7,076 nt of DNA. Origin: Proteobacteria bacterium ST_bin16. Lineage in GTDB: Bacteria > Pseudomonadota > Gammaproteobacteria > Burkholderiales > Nitrosomonadaceae. The DNA lies in NCBI GenBank assembly GCA_002083595.1, contig MSXT01000089.1:1-7076 (forward strand). The letters are read 5' to 3'. Under the pieces are notes generated by a model. The model was not told the DNA's origin. It worked only from the letters and a program-made list of their open reading frames with translations, and made no database searches. Both the position numbers and the translations under genes were made by a program. This document shows positions 1 to 6,928 of this stretch, one piece after another (positions within the stretch are counted from its first letter, which is position 1; the number at the start of each line of letters is the position of its first letter).

Positions 1-252
1 CTCGGCACGTTGGACAATCAGCCGCTGCTGGCTTCCGCTGCGTATAACGCCGGGCCCGGACGCGCCAGACGCTGGCGTGACAATACCATGCCGCTGGAAG
101 GCGCGATTTACGCCGAAACGATCCCTTTTAACGAAACACGCGATTACGTTAAAAAGGTTTTGAAAAATTCGATGTATTACGCCAAGGTGCTCGATCACGG
201 TCAAGATGCGCCAACACTGAAGGAACGCCTGGGCGTTGTCAGGGCGAAATAA
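1..252 (+). CDS. slt: Soluble lytic murein transglycosylase, C-terminal fragment (5' end outside window)
   Basis: Only the last 83 codons are present; the frame is open to base 1, so a TTG at position 10 is not the true start. The visible part contains the GH23 lytic transglycosylase motif SAAYNAGPGRARRW (residues 12-25 of the fragment), in which the Tyr-Asn-Ala-Gly segment lines the muramoyl-binding groove. It is followed by PFNETRDYVKKVL, the conserved element near the C-terminus of Slt70-type enzymes (E. coli Slt has a very similar AYNAGPGRVR...PFSETRGYVKNVL). The family cleaves the MurNAc-GlcNAc bond of peptidoglycan in the periplasm, leaving 1,6-anhydro-MurNAc ends. The catalytic glutamate and any signal peptide lie upstream, outside the window. 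The stop at 250-252 is 3 bases before the cca start, which suggests one transcript. The family call is firm; the exact Slt subtype rests on the C-terminal match only. Confidence 0.9.
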   Translation, partial: LGTLDNQPLLASAAYNAGPGRARRWRDNTMPLEGAIYAETIPFNETRDYVKKVLKNSMYYAKVLDHGQDAPTLKERLGVVRAK

Positions 253-255
253 CCC

Positions 256-1488
256 GTGAAAACTTACCTCGTGGGCGGCTCGGTTCGCGATGAACTGCTG
301 GGATTGCCAGTCAAAGATCATGATTATGTCGTAGTCGGCGCTTCGCCCGAGGAAATGGAGCAGCTCGGTTATCGTCCGGTCGGCAAGGATTTTCCGGTTT
401 TCCTGCATCCGCAAACGCATGAACAATATGCCTTGGCCCGCACAGAACGGAAAATTTCGCGCGGCTACAAGGGATTTGAAGTATTTACTTCGCCGCAGGT
501 CACGTTGCAGGAAGATCTGGCGCGGCGCGATTTGACCATCAATTCGATCGCCAAGGACGAAGAAGGCAATATCATCGATCCTTTTAACGGTGTAGCCGAT
601 TTGGAAGCCGGTATCCTGCGTCATATCAGCCCCGCGTTTTCCGAAGATCCAGTACGCATTCTGCGCGCAGCACGGTTTGCCGCGCGTTTCAATTTTCATG
701 CTGCTCCAGAGACACTCGCCTTGATGAGCGACATGGTGCATAACGGCGAAGTGGACGCGCTGGTGCCGGAGCGCGTTTGGCAGGAGCTGTCGCGCGGTTT
801 GATGGAGAATAATCCGTCCCGGATGTTCCACATGCTGCGCGAATGCGGCGCACTGGCGCGCATCATGCCCGAAGTCGATGTGTTGTTCGGCGTTCCGCAA
901 CCGGCGCACGCACATCCGGAAATCGATACCGGCGTGCATATCATGCTGGCAATTGATTACGCCGCCGCGCAAAATTATTCCCTGCCTGTACGTTTTGCCA
1001 CGCTGATGCATGATCTGGGCAAAGGAACCACTCCGCCCGAGGAATGGCCGCGCCATATCGGCCATGAAGCGCGCAGCATCGAATTGACGCAAAATGTATG
1101 CGAACGCATCCGGGTACCTAAGGATGCCCGTGATCTGGCTTTACTGGTCGCTCGCTATCACGGCGACGTGCATCGCGCCGCAGAACTGAAACCATCCACG
1201 CTGGCGGACATGCTGCAAGCGGTCGATGCCTACCGCAAGCCCGGCCGGTTCGAAGAATTTTTGCAGGCTTGCGCGTGCGATTTCCACGGCCGCCCCGGCT
1301 ACGCCACCAAACCCTATGTTCAGGCCGGACGGTTCCAGCAAGCACACGCCGCAGCCAGAAGCGTCGATGCCGGCGCTATTGCCGCCGAATTGAGCCTGCG
1401 CATCCAGGATGCCACGGCATTGCCCGCCGCCATCAATACGCGTGTGCGCGAAGCGCGTATCGCCAGAATAAGCGCTGAACTCGGCTAA
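256..1488 (+). CDS. cca: Multifunctional CCA protein: tRNA nucleotidyltransferase with HD phosphohydrolase domain
   Basis: This enzyme adds or repairs the 3'-terminal CCA of tRNAs using CTP and ATP, in the cytoplasm. The 410-residue protein aligns over its whole length, from memory, with E. coli Cca (about 412 residues). The class II nucleotidyltransferase head is intact: LVGGSVRD (5-12), the metal-binding pair D21 and D23 in DHDYVVVG, HPQTHEQYALARTER (51-65) and the RRDLTIN motif (90-96). The neck region carries EDPVRILRAARFAARF (130-145). The C-terminal HD domain, which in E. coli gives phosphatase and 2',3'-cyclic phosphodiesterase activity, is also intact: HPEIDTGVH (220-228), then H252-D253 in LMHDLGKG. 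The start is GTG at 256, chosen because MKTYLVGGSVRD matches the family N-terminus. An AGGG at 241-244 is a weak, slightly distant ribosome site, so translational coupling to the upstream slt-like gene (3-base gap) is likely. No truncation or frameshift is visible. Confidence 0.97.
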   Translation: MKTYLVGGSVRDELLGLPVKDHDYVVVGASPEEMEQLGYRPVGKDFPVFLHPQTHEQYALARTERKISRGYKGFEVFTSPQVTLQEDLARRDLTINSIAKDEEGNIIDPFNGVADLEAGILRHISPAFSEDPVRILRAARFAARFNFHAAPETLALMSDMVHNGEVDALVPERVWQELSRGLMENNPSRMFHMLRECGALARIMPEVDVLFGVPQPAHAHPEIDTGVHIMLAIDYAAAQNYSLPVRFATLMHDLGKGTTPPEEWPRHIGHEARSIELTQNVCERIRVPKDARDLALLVARYHGDVHRAAELKPSTLADMLQAVDAYRKPGRFEEFLQACACDFHGRPGYATKPYVQAGRFQQAHAAARSVDAGAIAAELSLRIQDATALPAAINTRVREARIARISAELG

Positions 1489-1516
1489 GAAGCCAAGCCG
1501 TGGCTGAATTCCTCAG

Positions 1517-4500
1517 TCAAGTTTTAACGGGAATTTGCGCCCCCGGGCGGCCAAAATAATAGCCTTGCGCAAAATCGACCCCCATATTCTTTACCATACT
1601 CAGCGTAGCGGCATCTTCAACGAATTCCGCCACGGTTAACTTGCCAAGCCCGCGCGCGACTTCCACCATGGCTTTGACAAAAATTTGATTGTCGCGGTTA
1701 TTGGGGAGATCGCGAATAAACAATCCATCGATTTTAAGAATTTCCACCCCCAGGTATTTCAGATAACCAAACGTCGAAAAACCGCTGCCGAAATCATCCA
1801 GACAGACACTGCAACCGGCTTGATGAACCGCTTCGATGAAGCGCTGCGCATCTTGTATGTCTGACACCGCCGCTGTTTCGGTCAATTCGATGATCAAACG
1901 TTGCGGATCGACTTTCAGTTCGCTCAATAAACTGCGGATATAGTGCGGAATCGCCGGATCGTCAAACGTGCGGCCGGAAATATTGATAGCGACGGGCGGT
2001 ATATCCGGATTCTCGCTGAGCAGTTCGATGCTGCGCCTGATCACCCACCGGTCAATACTGACAATCTGGCCGTTCTTTTCCGCTATGGGGATAAATTGAC
2101 CTGGCATGATTAAATGCGCCGGTTCATTCACATCGCGCATCCTCACGAGAATCTCTAAATGAGTCAGTGCATTGTGAGCGGTCTCGTACACACCTTGGAA
2201 ATGAATTTCAAAAAGATTCTGTTCCAGCGCCTGGGCAATCCGGTTGTACCAGGTCAGCCGGTGCATCATGGCTTCCGATGAATCACGCTGAGGATCGTAG
2301 ACTGCCCAGGTATTCTTGCCCTGATTCTTAGCCTGATACATCGCTGCATCCGCATGCGCCACCAAATCTTCGGCTGTTTCACCGTGCTCGGGGAAAATAG
2401 CGACCCCGACGCTGGTTGTCAGACGGATATTAGTGTCACGGAAATGCAGCGGGATCGATGAGATGGAGGTTACAATCCGGGCAGGAAGAATGCTCAAATC
2501 GTCATCCGGTTGCAGATGACTCAGAATGGCAAATTCATCGCCGCCCAAACGGGCGAACACTTCGATCTGCCGCACAATGCTGGAAATCTCGCCCGCTGTC
2601 CGGACTAGAACGGTGTCACCGGCTTTGTGCCCGAAAGTATCATTAATATATTTGAAATCATCCAGATCAAAATACAGTAGCGCAAATTTCTGCCGGCTAC
2701 GTAGTGCTGTGGCAATCAGATTATTCAATTCTTCCTGGAAGCGATGACGATTATACAAACCGGTCAGCGGATCGCGTTCCGCCAGATACAGCAGCTGCTG
2801 CGCGGTTTGCCGCTCTTGCGTAATATCCTCGTAAATCCATAAGCGCCCGATAATCCGCCCCTCGATGTCATTCACGGGATACGATAATTGAGTGAGCGTC
2901 CGTCCGTTATTCAACTCGAGCTCGCAGCGCTCGCTGATTTCATGCGTATCCAGCACATTCAGCACGTGCTTGGAAGCGTGACTGGGTTGCGCAAAACGCT
3001 CGCCGGAGCTATCGAGGATAGTCCTGGCGGGCTTATTCAATAAGTTCTCGTGCTCACCGATACCCCACATTCGCAAGAATGCCGGATTGACATACTCTAC
3101 GCGGTGTTCATTGTCTTCAAACAAAATGCCCATGTTCATGGCGGACAGTAATGCACCCATGCGGCTTTGTTCCCGTTCTGCCAGCACACGCAATTCCCGT
3201 TGATGGCGCTCGGACACTTTCAATTCTTCCAAAGCCGTGCTTAATTCTTCTTCCGCGCGTTTTTGTTCACTGATATCGGTATGCGTACCGAGCATGCGCA
3301 GCGGCTGGCCTTGCTGATTCCATTCAACGATTTTTCCCAGGGAAAGTATCCATTTCCACTCACCTTGCTGCGTAAGTTGCCGAAATTCCACCCGGTAATC
3401 CTCGCGTAAACCACCGATGTAGTCGCTGTAAACTTGGTAAGCGGCATCCCGGTCTGCCGGATGCGTACGTTCTAACCAGCGCCTATCCGTTTCCACAAAA
3501 GATCGCGAATCATAACCCAGCATGCGGGCATACTCAGGACTGACTATCGCTTCCCCGGTTTGCACATTCAAATCGTACAGCCCTTGATTTGCCGCCGCCA
3601 GCGCCAGACGCAAGCGGGATTCGCTATCCTGCAATTGCTGCTCCGCTTGACGCTGATTCGCCTGGATACCGATCATCATAAAAGCGATGAGCGTAATCGT
3701 TGCAACAAAAACACATAACACTAATTGATCAAGCTGGACATCGCCTCTGGAGAAAGGACCAAACCCTTTCGCCGTGCCCATAACAGCAATCGAGGCAATC
3801 GCCAGAACCACAATAAAAGTCTCTAACGCATTTAAACGTAAACCCGCCCATATCAAAGGGGGAAAAACCAGGAAAGCCAGCGGCGGCATGAGTTGACTGA
3901 TGACCGTAATGCCGCCGAATATCAGCCACGTTAAGCAAACACAACTGCCCAGCACTACAATAAATTCCAGCTTGATCTGTGACGGCGATACCGGGATGCG
4001 CCGGAGATTCATCAGGAACAGCAGGAATGGCGTGAACACCAGAACACCCACAGTATCTCCAAGCCACCAGCCGGTCCAAGCTTGGGATAACAAATCAAAT
4101 GACAACATTCCACCGGCATACAACGCAAAAACACCGATAGTGGCGGTCAGCAGCATACTGCCTGGCCCGATCAGCAAGAAGGCCGTTACATCGCGCCCGC
4201 GTATAAAGCAGTTTTGAAAGCCCAGCACCTTTTTGAGCAACAACGCCCCCAATACCGGGCCTGCGGTATTGCCTGAAGCGATTGCCAAAGCAACGGGCGA
4301 GGTGAGATCACCGGTAGATAGGTTTGTGACAAGCGCACCCAGGAATATACCCGGCCAGCATGGCAATCCCCATAACAACAGTGCCGCCAAAGCAATTCCG
4401 GAAGGCGGCCAAAACAAGGTGATACTTGAACCGACATAAGGTACGTTTAACCCTGCTTTTCCTCCGGCGAAATACAGCGATGCCAGCAGTAATATTTGCG

Positions 4501-4543
4501 CGGCCAGTAAAAATAATGATTTTTCTACGCGTTGTTGTTCCAT
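1517..4543 (-). CDS. Membrane-bound c-di-GMP diguanylate cyclase/phosphodiesterase (MASE1-PAS-PAS-GGDEF-EAL)
   Basis: Numbered from the ATG at 4543, the protein has 1008 residues. Residues about 8-296 are hydrophobic with several membrane spans and the MASE1-type pattern (YFAGGKAGL near 25, TLFWPPSGIALA near 42). Two PAS domains follow (about 310-426, ending in a PAC-like GTHTDISEQK, and about 461-575), joined by short coiled-coil segments. The GGDEF domain (about 585-750) has DPLTGLYNR, FDLDDFK and an intact GGDEF at 667-671; the upstream inhibitory I-site is RQIE (658-661) rather than RxxD. The EAL domain (about 765-1005) reads EIL at 797-799, keeping the metal-binding Glu, with INIS, ELTE, DDFGSG (916-921), LKID, AEFVE and AQGY all present. 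By motif both synthesis and hydrolysis of c-di-GMP are possible; which dominates cannot be told. A TTG two codons upstream (4549) is an alternative start; neither has a good Shine-Dalgarno site, and an in-frame stop lies at 4565-4567. The gene converges on cca with 28 bases between stops. Confidence 0.95.
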   Translation of the reverse strand: MEQQRVEKSLFLLAAQILLLASLYFAGGKAGLNVPYVGSSITLFWPPSGIALAALLLWGLPCWPGIFLGALVTNLSTGDLTSPVALAIASGNTAGPVLGALLLKKVLGFQNCFIRGRDVTAFLLIGPGSMLLTATIGVFALYAGGMLSFDLLSQAWTGWWLGDTVGVLVFTPFLLFLMNLRRIPVSPSQIKLEFIVVLGSCVCLTWLIFGGITVISQLMPPLAFLVFPPLIWAGLRLNALETFIVVLAIASIAVMGTAKGFGPFSRGDVQLDQLVLCVFVATITLIAFMMIGIQANQRQAEQQLQDSESRLRLALAAANQGLYDLNVQTGEAIVSPEYARMLGYDSRSFVETDRRWLERTHPADRDAAYQVYSDYIGGLREDYRVEFRQLTQQGEWKWILSLGKIVEWNQQGQPLRMLGTHTDISEQKRAEEELSTALEELKVSERHQRELRVLAEREQSRMGALLSAMNMGILFEDNEHRVEYVNPAFLRMWGIGEHENLLNKPARTILDSSGERFAQPSHASKHVLNVLDTHEISERCELELNNGRTLTQLSYPVNDIEGRIIGRLWIYEDITQERQTAQQLLYLAERDPLTGLYNRHRFQEELNNLIATALRSRQKFALLYFDLDDFKYINDTFGHKAGDTVLVRTAGEISSIVRQIEVFARLGGDEFAILSHLQPDDDLSILPARIVTSISSIPLHFRDTNIRLTTSVGVAIFPEHGETAEDLVAHADAAMYQAKNQGKNTWAVYDPQRDSSEAMMHRLTWYNRIAQALEQNLFEIHFQGVYETAHNALTHLEILVRMRDVNEPAHLIMPGQFIPIAEKNGQIVSIDRWVIRRSIELLSENPDIPPVAINISGRTFDDPAIPHYIRSLLSELKVDPQRLIIELTETAAVSDIQDAQRFIEAVHQAGCSVCLDDFGSGFSTFGYLKYLGVEILKIDGLFIRDLPNNRDNQIFVKAMVEVARGLGKLTVAEFVEDAATLSMVKNMGVDFAQGYYFGRPGAQIPVKT

Positions 4544-4589
4544 ATCCAAGGGAGGTTGGCTGATTTAATGAGCTAAAGCACTATCTTGG

Positions 4590-4618
4590 AATATGAAAAA
4601 ATAATGTATGAATCTCAA
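4590..4618 (-). promoter_or_regulatory. Candidate sigma70 promoter for the MASE1-PAS-PAS-GGDEF-EAL gene
   Basis: On the minus strand there is TTGAGA (4618-4613, 5 of 6 to the -35 consensus), a 17-base spacer rich in A and T, and CATATT (4595-4590, 4 of 6 to the -10 consensus). Transcription would begin near 4583 and give a leader of roughly 40 bases before the ATG at 4543. This is by eye only; AT-rich spacers produce such matches by chance fairly often. Confidence 0.35.
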
Positions 4619-4870
4619 GAACTTGAAGCAGGTGAGCGCGCGCTGGTTTTCATATCGCACAGTAAAGATTATCACATTGAAGATTAAAACGAAATTCCAT
4701 TGCACACAGCAACCGGGAAAAGTATTTTTAATCGGATCATTTGATGCCATTTCACAATGCATCCGCTTACCCTGGAGTGATTCAATATCCTGAAAATAGA
4801 GTTTTTCATTTCTTGTTATCGTTATATCATGTCAGCAGCTTCAATGGATTGGCTGCCATATTCCAGCTTA

Positions 4871-4880
4871 AGGGAGGGAG
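4871..4880 (+). promoter_or_regulatory. Strong purine-rich ribosome binding site of the RTX-type gene
   Basis: AGGGAGGGAG ends 6 bases before the ATG at 4887. It is a doubled GGGAG-type Shine-Dalgarno sequence and fixes the start of the downstream gene with good confidence. No other gene in the window has a ribosome site this strong, which suggests efficient translation. Confidence 0.75.
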
Positions 4881-4886
4881 AAGAAA

Positions 4887-5981
4887 ATGACATTTCACAT
4901 ATTTCACATTAACGAAGTGTATTCCAATCCTGACGGAACCGTTCAATTCATCGAATTTACAGGAGATGCCAACGATCAGGACGAATGGGCCGGACATACG
5001 CTCACCTCGACCAGTGCCGCCGCCACCCACACGTATACTTTTCCAACGAACCTTCCCAGCGAGACAACCCTGAACAAGTCCGTATTGGTTGCAACGCAAG
5101 GATTTGCAGCGCTGGGTTTAATCACACCCGATTACATCATTCCGAATGGCTTTTTGTTCACCGGCAGCGGCAGCGGCACCGTCACTTTCCCCGGAATGTT
5201 TGGCGGTACGATAACTTATACCGGATTACCGGTCGATGGCATCAAGTCACTCAACCGGGATGGTTCGACGGGGACTAATTCTCCCGCAAATTTTTCCGGC
5301 GAGACCGGTACGGTACCTCCCAATGTGTTGTTCGGCACCGATGACCCTGATAATTTGACCGGTACATCCGGGAATGATTTTGTTCTTGCAGCCGGTGGAG
5401 ACGATACGTTGAATGGCTTGGAAGGCAATGACACGCTGAATGGCGGTTTAGGTGCCGACACTGCCATCTATAGCGGCAACCGTGCGAATTACACCGTTCT
5501 CGGCACAAGCCTGGGAATGACGGTTTCCGGGACGGAAGGTAACGATACACTCACCGGTATCGAACGTTTTCAATTTGCCGATCAAAAAGTCGCGATTGAC
5601 CTCAATGACGGTCAAGCTGCCGGCAACACGGTCAGACTGATCGGCGCGGCATTCGATGCGCCAACCATTCAGGCGCACCCCGACTATGTCGGTATTGGGC
5701 TTGGTTTGTTCGATTCCGGTCAAAGCATGCTGCAAGTTTCACAACTGGTGATCGGTGTGCTGGGTAATCCGGATAATGACACTTTTGTGGATACGGTGTA
5801 CCAGAACGTTGTCGGCAGCGCACCGTCACCCGCAGATCACAACCTGTATGCCGGATTGCTGACAGGCAGCGGCGGCACGTTATCGCAGGCGCAACTTCTC
5901 GAAATTGCGGCTAATTCCGAGGTAAACACCACGAACATCGATTTAATCGGATTACAGCAAACCGGGGTAGAGTTTAGTTAA
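4887..5981 (+). CDS. RTX-type calcium-binding protein with N-terminal lamin-tail-like module and C-terminal DUF4214-like domain
   Basis: The protein has 364 residues with no signal peptide or membrane span, Gly/Asp/Asn/Thr-rich and low in Cys, as expected of a type I secreted protein. Residues about 5-143 form a beta-rich module starting HINEVYSNPDGTVQFIEF and ending in LNRDGSTGTNSPANFSG; the INE..SN.DG..QFIE opening resembles bacterial lamin-tail-like domains. Residues 148-195 carry hemolysin-type nonapeptide repeats: TGTSGNDFV, AAGGDDTLN, GLEGNDTLN and GGLGADTAI. Then comes a segment common after RTX blocks (SGNRANYTV to GIERFQFADQKVAIDL, 196-239). The C-terminal part (about 240-364) has YVGIGLGLFDSG, then FVDTVYQNVVGSAPSPADHNLY and the end LIGLQQTGVEF, resembling DUF4214-type C-termini. 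The repeats should bind Ca2+ and fold outside the cell. No ABC transporter, membrane fusion protein or catalytic motif is nearby, so the role (adhesin, S-layer-like or matrix protein) is open. The strong ribosome site and start are clear. Confidence 0.85.
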   Translation: MTFHIFHINEVYSNPDGTVQFIEFTGDANDQDEWAGHTLTSTSAAATHTYTFPTNLPSETTLNKSVLVATQGFAALGLITPDYIIPNGFLFTGSGSGTVTFPGMFGGTITYTGLPVDGIKSLNRDGSTGTNSPANFSGETGTVPPNVLFGTDDPDNLTGTSGNDFVLAAGGDDTLNGLEGNDTLNGGLGADTAIYSGNRANYTVLGTSLGMTVSGTEGNDTLTGIERFQFADQKVAIDLNDGQAAGNTVRLIGAAFDAPTIQAHPDYVGIGLGLFDSGQSMLQVSQLVIGVLGNPDNDTFVDTVYQNVVGSAPSPADHNLYAGLLTGSGGTLSQAQLLEIAANSEVNTTNIDLIGLQQTGVEFS

Positions 5982-5988
5982 ATTACTC

Positions 5989-6780
5989 TCACTCCGCCGA
6001 TTCACAACCAGATTCGCGATCTTTGTCGCTCCAAGCCAATGAGCGGTAGTCAAAACCATTTTCAATCACCGGCTTAATAATGTCGAAGTAAGGCGAAATA
6101 TCGAAATCGCGCGGGGTGTACAAACTATAATGACGAATGTGGTAGATATCCGCGTAGCAATCGGTATGCCTCGGATCATCCGACCAGGTACGTTGAATCT
6201 CCGGCAATATCGGATAGCGCACCGACTCAAACGCTTGCGCGATCAGCGTCGAACAGATCGCCCGTGTCGGATCTCCACTGCCAAGGGCTAACATACGTCT
6301 GCGGAACCGTGTCGGGATCGGCATTGTCGGCAACAAATAGCGCAAAAGATCGAAAATGTGCTTGAGATCATAGTGCTGGCCGATGCGCGCGATAACAAAA
6401 TCCACCACGCGTTTGCGATCCTCATCGTTCAAACCGACAGGACGGCAAATCCGGGTATGCATTTGCGCATAGTGCGCGAGTGTTATTGCGCGCACACCTT
6501 CCTTCAGATCGGCTTCTATCAATACCTGGGGCAACTGCCAGGGCGCGCTGTGCGGCAGCACGTTCCCAATGTAGATGGCGGCATGCGACCAAGTGGATTG
6601 CGTGAGGTATTTGATTGCTACGCTGACACGGGTATCCCCCTCCACCAACAGCACATCGCCAGGCTGCAAAGTAGCTGCCAGTTTTTCCTGACTGATCGTT
6701 GCCACCTGAACGCTCTGCCGCACCGGTTTGGTTAAGAAGTGCGCCAGCCCGCGGCCTACAATTTCTGCTACCTGCCCCAT
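5989..6780 (-). CDS. Permuted papain-like amidase/hydrolase of the YiiX/YebB/YaeF type (NlpC/P60 superfamily)
   Basis: The 263-residue product has the circularly permuted papain layout, with the histidine before the cysteine. LQPGDVLLVEG (38-48) opens the domain, H66 lies in TWSHAAIYIG (63-72), an acidic residue E89 is in VLIEAD, and the likely nucleophile C176 is in AICSTLIAQAF (175-185). IGQHYD (133-138) matches the G-x-x-YD element of the family. Relatives such as E. coli YiiX and YaeF are thought to act on amide or ester bonds in envelope components; the substrate here is unknown. No signal peptide or lipobox is evident: the N-terminus is an amphipathic-looking stretch (about 1-25), so the enzyme may be cytoplasmic or membrane-associated, unlike exported relatives. 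The tail from about 225 to the end is poorly conserved as far as I can tell. The ATG at 6780 is preceded by AGGGAAGA (6792-6785), a fair ribosome site. The gene converges on the RTX-type gene with 7 bases between stops. Confidence 0.85.
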   Translation of the reverse strand: MGQVAEIVGRGLAHFLTKPVRQSVQVATISQEKLAATLQPGDVLLVEGDTRVSVAIKYLTQSTWSHAAIYIGNVLPHSAPWQLPQVLIEADLKEGVRAITLAHYAQMHTRICRPVGLNDEDRKRVVDFVIARIGQHYDLKHIFDLLRYLLPTMPIPTRFRRRMLALGSGDPTRAICSTLIAQAFESVRYPILPEIQRTWSDDPRHTDCYADIYHIRHYSLYTPRDFDISPYFDIIKPVIENGFDYRSLAWSDKDRESGCESAE

Positions 6781-6828
6781 AAATTCTTCCCTTTATCGAT
6801 ACACACCCATCACAGTATTGACTTCCTG

Positions 6829-6863
6829 CCGGTATGTCAGCCGTTATATAACGGTGATACCGG
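6829..6863. repeat. Nested inverted repeat: perfect 14-base palindrome flanked by 7-base inverted arms
   Basis: The core CCGTTATATAACGG (6841-6854) is a perfect palindrome. It is flanked by CCGGTAT (6829-6835) and its exact reverse complement ATACCGG (6857-6863), with unequal gaps of 5 (GTCAG) and 2 (TG) bases. As DNA this could be a dyad operator; as RNA from either strand it can fold into a 7-pair stem, an internal loop, and a 5-pair stem with a 4-base loop. No U-run follows on either strand, so it is not a typical terminator. Confidence 0.7.
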
Positions 6864-6898
6864 GATACATGGGATAATAATCACATAAATCGGCTTCC

Positions 6899-6928
6899 AT
6901 TATAAGTATCAAAGCTCTCTTTTGTGAC
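6899..6928 (-). promoter_or_regulatory. Candidate sigma70 promoter for the permuted papain-like gene
   Basis: The minus strand reads GTCACA (6928-6923, 4 of 6 to the -35 consensus), an 18-base spacer, and a perfect TATAAT (6904-6899). Transcription would start near 6892 and give a leader of about 112 bases, which would include the nested inverted repeat at 6829-6863. A visual match only, but the perfect -10 box makes it the best promoter candidate in the window. Confidence 0.4.

Larger units (their letters stand above)
4544..4886. other. Divergent intergenic region between the c-di-GMP enzyme gene and the RTX-type gene
   Basis: About 340 AT-rich bases separate the two divergent starts. Short open frames occur on both strands (minus 4565-4762, plus 4608-4793), but their products look like random sequence, with no recognisable motif and no convincing ribosome site, so I call no gene here. 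The minus-strand side holds a good promoter candidate (see 4590-4618). On the plus side only a weak promoter match was found: TTGCAC at 4700-4705 and TATTTT at 4723-4728, 17 bases apart, about 158 bases before the RTX start. A small bulged inverted repeat (GATG-C-CATT, loop TCAC, AATG-CATC) lies at 4743-4763 and could be an operator half-site pair or chance. Confidence 0.6.

Noticed and set aside
1491..1505. Small hairpin AGCCA-AGCCG-TGGCT between the convergent cca and c-di-GMP genes, a possible terminator
   Set aside because: Only five base pairs and no T-run on either strand, so it does not meet the usual intrinsic terminator pattern.
3729..4217. Open frames of 105-116 codons on both strands inside the MASE1 region
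   Set aside because: They overlap the continuous, family-matching MASE1 reading frame and show no domain or composition of their own.
4565..4793. Short open frames (minus 4565-4762, plus 4608-4793) in the divergent spacer
   Set aside because: Both are about 60 codons, overlap one another, have no Shine-Dalgarno site and encode low-information sequence. The minus one also overlaps the promoter candidate.
5331..5472. Gly/Asp-rich repetitive DNA considered as a CRISPR-like or satellite repeat
   Set aside because: The periodicity is 27 bases with diverged units, which is the codon-level trace of RTX nonapeptides, not a DNA repeat array.
6358..6735. 125-codon plus-strand open frame antisense to the permuted papain-like gene
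   Set aside because: It lies wholly inside a gene with clear family motifs, its product has no recognisable motif, and there is no ribosome site; it is a coding shadow.
6818..6852. TTGACT (6818-6823) followed by TATATA/TATAAC as a plus-strand promoter for the channel-like gene
   Set aside because: The spacer would be 20 bases or more, outside the usual 16-18, and the -10 part is explained by the palindrome.
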